A DNA stretch of 27,699 nt from the NCBI GenBank assembly GCA_007118765.1, contig SKQZ01000362.1:1-27699 (forward strand), in the 5' to 3' direction. The notes beneath the pieces are model-generated. The model saw nothing but the letters and a program-made list of their open reading frames with translations. It did no database searches and had not been told where the DNA came from. This document shows, piece by piece, positions 23,337 to 27,699 of the stretch. The translations under genes were made by a program, and so were the position numbers. This DNA comes from Candidatus Hydrogenedentota bacterium. GTDB lineage: Bacteria > Hydrogenedentota > Hydrogenedentia > Hydrogenedentales > CAITNO01. The number at the start of each line of letters is the position of its first letter. Position 1 is the first letter of the stretch.

Positions 23337-24892
23337 GAGGAGACACCTTGTTCAGCAGGCGCCGGAGGCGCAGGCTTGCCCGCCGCGCATACCAGGAAAC
23401 AGAGCGGACTGACAATAGCCCACCACCAGGTCCACGCAATGGAGATGCCGAACCAGCCGGGCAGCATGTAGGGTTGCAACAACAGTACGGCCACAATGCC
23501 CACGGCAAATGCGGCATACACACTGTAGCGGTTGCCCCGGCGCGTGAATAAGGCCGCACAAAACACGCCCAACAGCGGCGCGAGGGCAAAGGCCATGACG
23601 CCCAGCGCGAAGTTGATGAGCAGATCGCCGCCCCGTTCCTGCATGAATATGGCGACGATGGCAAACCCCGTGAGTATGGTCCCCATGATGCCCACCGCAA
23701 CGCGTGAACCGGCGAGATCCGGCATGGCGCCGTCATCGTCCGGGGTCTTGCCGGTGCGCCATGCCCGCCACGGCGCATACACGTCCGCCACCAGACAGCT
23801 GGCCATGGCGTTGATGGCCGAGTCGAAAGTGCTCATGGCCGCGGCGATCAATCCCGCCATGGTCAGGCCGCGCAGCCCGGTTGGCAGATGATGCAACACA
23901 AACTGGGGAAAGACGCGGCGGGTATCCTCCACGATGTCTTGCGGCGCCGCGGCGCCCATGAGGTCGGGGCGCTGATAGAAAACAAACAGCAGCAGCCCGA
24001 TAACCATAAACAGCAACACCACGGGTACGCCGAGCAGAATGGAACTGATGAGCGCCCAGCCGCCCTGCAACGGCGACCGTGCAGTCATTACCCGCTGGGC
24101 CATGTCCTGATCCACGCCATGGGTGGATACCCCCACCACGGTCATGGCGAATATGCCCGCCCACAAGGTGTACGGGTTGCTGATGGACATATCTGTGTTG
24201 ACCAGCTGTAGTTTGTTAACGCCGTCCGCGTCCCGCAAGGCCGCGACCATCTCGGCGACCGGCACGGGGATGGCCCGCCAGAGCAGCCAGATCGAACAGA
24301 TGGCGGCGATTACCATCACGGTGATTTGAAGGGCATCCGTCCAGATAACCGCCCGGATACCGCCGAAAATGGTGTAGATGGTGCCGATTACGCCGAGCAA
24401 CACCACGGCAAATACCAGTTGCTGCGTGGTGGCGTCGCCGTACAGCATCAACGCAAAGCCGATACCCGCCATAAACAGCCTTGCGCCGGAAGACAAAAGG
24501 CGTCCGAACAAGAACATCACGCCCGCCGCACTACGGGCGCCAACGCCATAGCGATGCCCAAGATAGCCGTAAATGGTGACGGTGCCTGCGCGATAGATGG
24601 GCGGCACAAATAGAAACGCAATGATAAAAGCGGATATGACACTGCCGATGTTGGTAATCAGATAGGTGAGGTTGCCGTCAAACGCGATTTGCGGCGCGCC
24701 GATAAAGGTGGCGCCGCTCAGCGCCGTGGCCAGTACGGACAACGACACCGCCCACGCGGGCATGGAACGCCCCGCAAGAAAGAAATAGCGCGTATCCGTC
24801 TGCTTGCGCGAGACCACCAGGCCGATGACGACCATGACGCCCATATAGGCGATTACCACCGCCCAGTCTACAATGCCGAATTGAGGACGCAA
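23333..24892 (-). CDS. Sodium:solute symporter family (SSS) transporter
   Basis: This 519-residue protein has about 13 membrane helices. Family signatures include the N-terminal DWAVVIAYMGVMVVIGLVVS, RYFFLAGRSMPAWAVSLSVLATALSG, the YGYLGHRYG segment, and GLTMAGLIAAAMSTFDSAINAMA near residue 350. SSS members import sugars, sialic acid, nucleosides or organic acids with sodium. Sequence alone does not give the substrate, but nearby glycan genes make a sugar or sugar acid plausible. The start is TTG 24892, with AAGGAG 8 nt upstream. The ATG at 24899 is out of frame. Confidence 0.88.
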   Translation of the reverse strand: MRPQFGIVDWAVVIAYMGVMVVIGLVVSRKQTDTRYFFLAGRSMPAWAVSLSVLATALSGATFIGAPQIAFDGNLTYLITNIGSVISAFIIAFLFVPPIYRAGTVTIYGYLGHRYGVGARSAAGVMFLFGRLLSSGARLFMAGIGFALMLYGDATTQQLVFAVVLLGVIGTIYTIFGGIRAVIWTDALQITVMVIAAICSIWLLWRAIPVPVAEMVAALRDADGVNKLQLVNTDMSISNPYTLWAGIFAMTVVGVSTHGVDQDMAQRVMTARSPLQGGWALISSILLGVPVVLLFMVIGLLLFVFYQRPDLMGAAAPQDIVEDTRRVFPQFVLHHLPTGLRGLTMAGLIAAAMSTFDSAINAMASCLVADVYAPWRAWRTGKTPDDDGAMPDLAGSRVAVGIMGTILTGFAIVAIFMQERGGDLLINFALGVMAFALAPLLGVFCAALFTRRGNRYSVYAAFAVGIVAVLLLQPYMLPGWFGISIAWTWWWAIVSPLCFLVCAAGKPAPPAPAEQGVSS

Positions 24893-24901
24893 CGAGCATG
24901 C

Positions 24902-24907
24902 TCCTTA
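24902..24907 (-). promoter_or_regulatory. Shine-Dalgarno for the TTG start of the SSS transporter
   Basis: AAGGAG on the minus strand overlaps the GDPD stop codon and lies 8 nt before TTG 24892. This supports both the rare start and coupling to the upstream gene. Confidence 0.75.
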
Positions 24908-25780
24908 TGCGTTAAGCCTGTGCAGTACATCACGGCACAGGTCGGGTTTGTTTGTGATGATAGCATCGGCGCCGCAACGGGCGCACGCCACCATGTCTTC
25001 GGGTTCGTCCACCACCCACACGGCGCAGCTGCGGCCTTGTTCATGAAAATATCGCACCCGCGCTTCCGTCATGGATTCCTTGTTGATGTTGAATCCGGCC
25101 ACATTGATGCGCTCCCCGAATGCCACATAATCACGCCACAGGTCGGGCTGGTCCGACAGGTCCATGCCGAGCAATTCAAAGCGCAGGTCGGGTGCCTCGC
25201 GACGGAATACCGTGGCAATAACAGGGGAGAACGACTGGGTTACGATACGGCATGCCGGGTTGCTGCCGCGCACGATGTCAATCACCGACCGTGCCGCCCG
25301 CACGCTGTCCGCGCTGAGGCGGGCGGCCGTGTCCATCAGCATGTCCCAGGCGTGTTCGTCAAGGGGCGCGGCGCTATCCCCGAGCGCGGCGAGCAGTTTC
25401 GCCAGGTACGGCATTTCATCTTTCACGCTCTTGAGTTCCACGTACACGCCAATGTGTGTGTCCGCAAGGGCAATAACATCTTCCAGCGCCGGGCCGCGCT
25501 CGCTTGCAAAGACCGGCGAAAACCATGAACCCACATCCAAAGCGCGCACATCGCCCATGTCCATGTCGACCACTTCAACGTTTCTGCCGCCTATGCGGAT
25601 AATGTCCGGGTCATGCAGCACGGCCAGCCGGCCGTCGCGGGTCAAGCGGCAATCCAGCTCCAACCAATCGGCCCCCATTTCCATTGCCTTGCGAAATGCG
25701 GCCATACTGTTTTCCGGTGCAACCGCACTGGCGCCGCGGTGCGCGATGATGTCCGGCATATCAGGTGTACTGTTCGGCAT
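24905..25780 (-). CDS. Glycerophosphodiester phosphodiesterase
   Basis: This 291-residue GDPD TIM-barrel enzyme splits glycerophosphodiesters to glycerol-3-phosphate and an alcohol. The N-terminal motif IIAHRGASAVAPENS carries catalytic His14 and Arg15, ELDCRLTRDG carries the metal ligands Glu41 and Asp43, and VLHDP has His56. The C-terminal VWVVDEPEDMVACARCGADAIITNKPDL is also typical. No signal peptide is seen, so it is probably cytoplasmic. ATG 25780 has AAGGGG upstream. The GTG at 25801 overlaps that region and was not chosen. It is the first gene of the GDPD-SSS-rarA cluster. Confidence 0.92.
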   Translation of the reverse strand: MPNSTPDMPDIIAHRGASAVAPENSMAAFRKAMEMGADWLELDCRLTRDGRLAVLHDPDIIRIGGRNVEVVDMDMGDVRALDVGSWFSPVFASERGPALEDVIALADTHIGVYVELKSVKDEMPYLAKLLAALGDSAAPLDEHAWDMLMDTAARLSADSVRAARSVIDIVRGSNPACRIVTQSFSPVIATVFRREAPDLRFELLGMDLSDQPDLWRDYVAFGERINVAGFNINKESMTEARVRYFHEQGRSCAVWVVDEPEDMVACARCGADAIITNKPDLCRDVLHRLNA

Positions 25781-25814
25781 GCTATCCCCTTCATGGAACA
25801 CGTTTGCATGTAAT

Positions 25815-25837
25815 AAAAAACGTACTGTAGCACAGTA
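25815..25837 (-). terminator. Probable weak intrinsic terminator after the ABC-F gene
   Basis: On the minus strand TACTGT-GCT-ACAGTA (6-bp stem, 3-nt loop) is followed 2 nt later by T6. It lies 28 nt beyond the ABC-F stop and before the GDPD start, so it may separate the two transcripts. Confidence 0.45.
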
Positions 25838-25864
25838 TGGTCATGGCCGCAACCGTAATGTCTA

Positions 25865-27699
25865 TTACCCGTCGGCCATGTGTGTCCAGCGTTCATATAA
25901 ATGTTCGAGTTTGTTGCGCAGGGCATCATATTGCTCGGTGAGCAGTTGCCCCTGTTCATAATCTGCGGGATCGAGCGTGGCGAATTGCGCCTGCATGGCC
26001 GCAACGTCTGCCTCCGTGGCGGCGATATCCGCTTCAAGTTCTTCGCAAAGCCGTTGCTCACGCCGCAACTCCCGGTCTTGTGCCTTTTTGCGCTCCCGTT
26101 CTTCAAGGTTTTTCTTGCGAGACTCCGACACGGTCTGCTGCGGCCGGTCATCTAAGTTATTGTTGCTTTGACGCCATTGCCGATATTCCGTGAAGTTGCC
26201 CTGAAAAAGACGTGCCTCGCCGTTATCCACTATAATGAGGCGCTCCACCAGTTTGTCCATGAGAGTACGGTCATGGCTGACGATGATAAGTGCGCCCGGA
26301 AACAATTCGAGGCTGGCCTCCAGCGCTTCCCGCGAGCTCATGTCGAGGTGGTTGGTGGGTTCGTCCAGAAACAGCAGGTTGGCGTCGGAAGCAATGAGTT
26401 TTGCCAATGCAAGCCTGCTCCGTTCCCCGCCGCTGAGCACGGCCACCGACTTGAACACTTCTTCACCGCGAAAGAGGAACCGGGCCAGATAATTGCGGCA
26501 TTGCAGCGGCGTCCAATCAGGCCGGTGCAGTTGCATCTCCGTCAGCACTTCATTGTCGTTTTCGAGGTGTTCCTGATGCTGTTCATAGAACGAAAACGTG
26601 ACATTATGGCCCACTTGTGTAACGCCGGACAGCCCGTTGATCCTGCCGGCCATTTGATTTAACAGAGTGGTTTTTCCGGAGCCGTTCGGGCCGATGATGC
26701 CGACACGTTCGCCTCGGTGCAGCGTGAACGAGAATTGCGAATAGAGCGGCGTGTCATAGGCCATGGTGAGGTCGCGCACGTCAAGTACCGTTTCGCCTGA
26801 ACGAACCACCGGCCCCATATTAAAGGCGGCGGCATCCATTTCGGAGACGGGCGCCTGCACAGGCTCCAGTTTCTCCAGACGTTTGATCCGGCTTTGTGCC
26901 TGTCGCGCCTTGGTGTTCTTGTACCGGAACCGGTCAATCCAAGCCTGTTCCTTGCGAATAAAGGCCTCCTGCCGTTCGTGTGCCTTTTGTTGTTGCTCAC
27001 GATGCAACGCCTTCGCCTTGAGCCATGCGTCGTAGTTGCCTGTGTGGTTGGACAGTGCGCCATGCTCGATCTCCACAACCCGGTTCGCCAGGATATTGAC
27101 CATGCGCCGATCGTGGGAAATGAGCACCATGGCCTCCGGTCGCGATTGCAGATGCTCTTCAAGCCATTCCCGCGCGTCCATGTCCAGATGGTTTTCGGGT
27201 TCGTCGAGCAGCAACAGGTCGGCTTCCCGCAGCAGCGTCAGGGACAACATTAGACGGGCGCGCCATCCGCCGCTGAGTGTGCCGAACGGCAAAGAAAAAT
27301 CTTCCGGTCGAAAGCCGAGCCCGCCCAGAATCTGGCGCACCCGTGTGCGGAACTCATAGCCGCCTTTGGCGATAAAGGCGTGCTGGTAGTCGCCGTAGGC
27401 GGTCACGGCGGCAGCCTCGCCTTCGGCCATGCAGCGTTCCAGCCGATGCAATTCCGTCTCCATACGCAGCAAATCGGCAAACGGTGTGAGGGCGATTTCT
27501 TCCACCGTCGTTTCGGGGGGCGCATCCGGGATTTGAGCAAGATATACGATGCGGGCGCGGCGCATCCGCTCCACCGTACCGCCGTCGGGTTCGGTCTCGC
27601 CCACAATAAGCCGGAACAACGTGCTTTTCCCTGTGCCGTTGCGTCCGATCAGTGCGATGCGCTCCCCTTCTTCAATACGCAGGTTCACCTCGGCGAACA
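25865..27699 (-). CDS. ABC-F family ATPase (partial, 5' end outside window)
   Basis: The frame enters from the right edge reading FAEVNLRIEEGERIALIGRNGTGKS. About 25-30 N-terminal residues are missing, and a GTG at 27688 is internal rather than the start. Two ATP-binding cassettes are present: Walker A GRNGTGKS, signature LSGGWRARL and Walker B LLLLDEPENHLD in the first, and GPNGSGKT, LSGGERSRL and LLFLDEPTNHLD in the second. The charged linker between them (EQQQKAHERQEAFIRKEQ) is the P-site tRNA interaction arm region. The C-terminal 80 residues form a charged coiled coil, as in Uup-type members. ABC-F proteins act on ribosomes and lack membrane domains. The subfamily is uncertain. Confidence 0.9.
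   Translation of the reverse strand, partial: FAEVNLRIEEGERIALIGRNGTGKSTLFRLIVGETEPDGGTVERMRRARIVYLAQIPDAPPETTVEEIALTPFADLLRMETELHRLERCMAEGEAAAVTAYGDYQHAFIAKGGYEFRTRVRQILGGLGFRPEDFSLPFGTLSGGWRARLMLSLTLLREADLLLLDEPENHLDMDAREWLEEHLQSRPEAMVLISHDRRMVNILANRVVEIEHGALSNHTGNYDAWLKAKALHREQQQKAHERQEAFIRKEQAWIDRFRYKNTKARQAQSRIKRLEKLEPVQAPVSEMDAAAFNMGPVVRSGETVLDVRDLTMAYDTPLYSQFSFTLHRGERVGIIGPNGSGKTTLLNQMAGRINGLSGVTQVGHNVTFSFYEQHQEHLENDNEVLTEMQLHRPDWTPLQCRNYLARFLFRGEEVFKSVAVLSGGERSRLALAKLIASDANLLFLDEPTNHLDMSSREALEASLELFPGALIIVSHDRTLMDKLVERLIIVDNGEARLFQGNFTEYRQWRQSNNNLDDRPQQTVSESRKKNLEERERKKAQDRELRREQRLCEELEADIAATEADVAAMQAQFATLDPADYEQGQLLTEQYDALRNKLEHLYERWTHMADG

Noticed and set aside
1..27699. tRNA, rRNA, CRISPR, prophage and toxin-antitoxin or defence loci
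   Set aside because: I found no cloverleaf, repeat-spacer array, integrase or toxin-like small gene pair. The only DNA-modification gene is the orphan methyltransferase.

Overview
The window is a gene-dense bacterial chromosomal segment, roughly 55-57% G+C by eye. It holds 22 protein genes, two of them cut by the window edges. I see no rRNA, tRNA, CRISPR array, prophage or intact insertion sequence. Shine-Dalgarno sequences are mostly clear, and GTG and TTG starts occur. The gene set suggests an uncultivated Gram-negative-type bacterium of the PVC, Hydrogenedentota or neighbouring lineages: a DUF1080 sugar hydrolase, a PL22-type oligogalacturonate lyase, GH31, a SPOR-domain protein, a DUF374 acyltransferase, CimA and NfnAB. 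This placement is an inference from gene content and cannot be settled from the sequence alone.

Layout. 1-911 (-): the start of an O-antigen ligase/polymerase-like membrane protein that runs off the left edge. 912-1297: a non-coding stretch with a palindromic mobile-element-like repeat (copy A). 1298-6849 (+): apgM-type phosphoglycerate mutase (or the related proposed homoserine kinase), citramalate synthase cimA, then the overlapping nfnA-nfnB transhydrogenase pair, closed by a strong intrinsic terminator. 6988-13251 (+): a ComEA-like protein, mazG overlapping an SDR oxidoreductase, a secreted PL22-like lyase overlapping galactokinase, a DUF2179 membrane protein and a Crp/Fnr regulator. 13265-15081 (-): an ALG5-like glycosyltransferase and a secreted DUF1080 protein. 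15283-21969 (+): an orphan DpnA-like DNA methyltransferase, a CmpB-family membrane protein, a membrane-anchored GH31 enzyme, a zinc-ribbon protein overlapping a SPOR protein, panE, and a DUF374 acyltransferase. 21999-27699 (-): ABC-F ATPase (cut by the right edge), GDPD phosphodiesterase, an SSS transporter and rarA. The last three are tightly packed.

How the genes fit together. Citramalate synthase and PanE point to isoleucine and pantothenate synthesis, with NfnAB linking NADH, NADPH and ferredoxin pools. PL22, GalK, GH31, DUF1080 and the SSS transporter suggest use of plant- or algae-derived polysaccharides. The O-antigen ligase, ALG5-like transferase and DUF374 acyltransferase concern the envelope. 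MazG and RarA are housekeeping genome-care proteins.

No obviously new multi-gene system is visible. The most interesting signals are non-coding. One is a possible three-way-junction RNA ahead of the CmpB-family gene (about 16131-16300). Another is three copies, at different stages of decay, of one palindromic element. A third is a hairpin at the predicted 5' end of the zinc-ribbon/SPOR transcript, and the last is an 11-bp hairpin plus A-tract in front of an SD-less glycosyltransferase gene.
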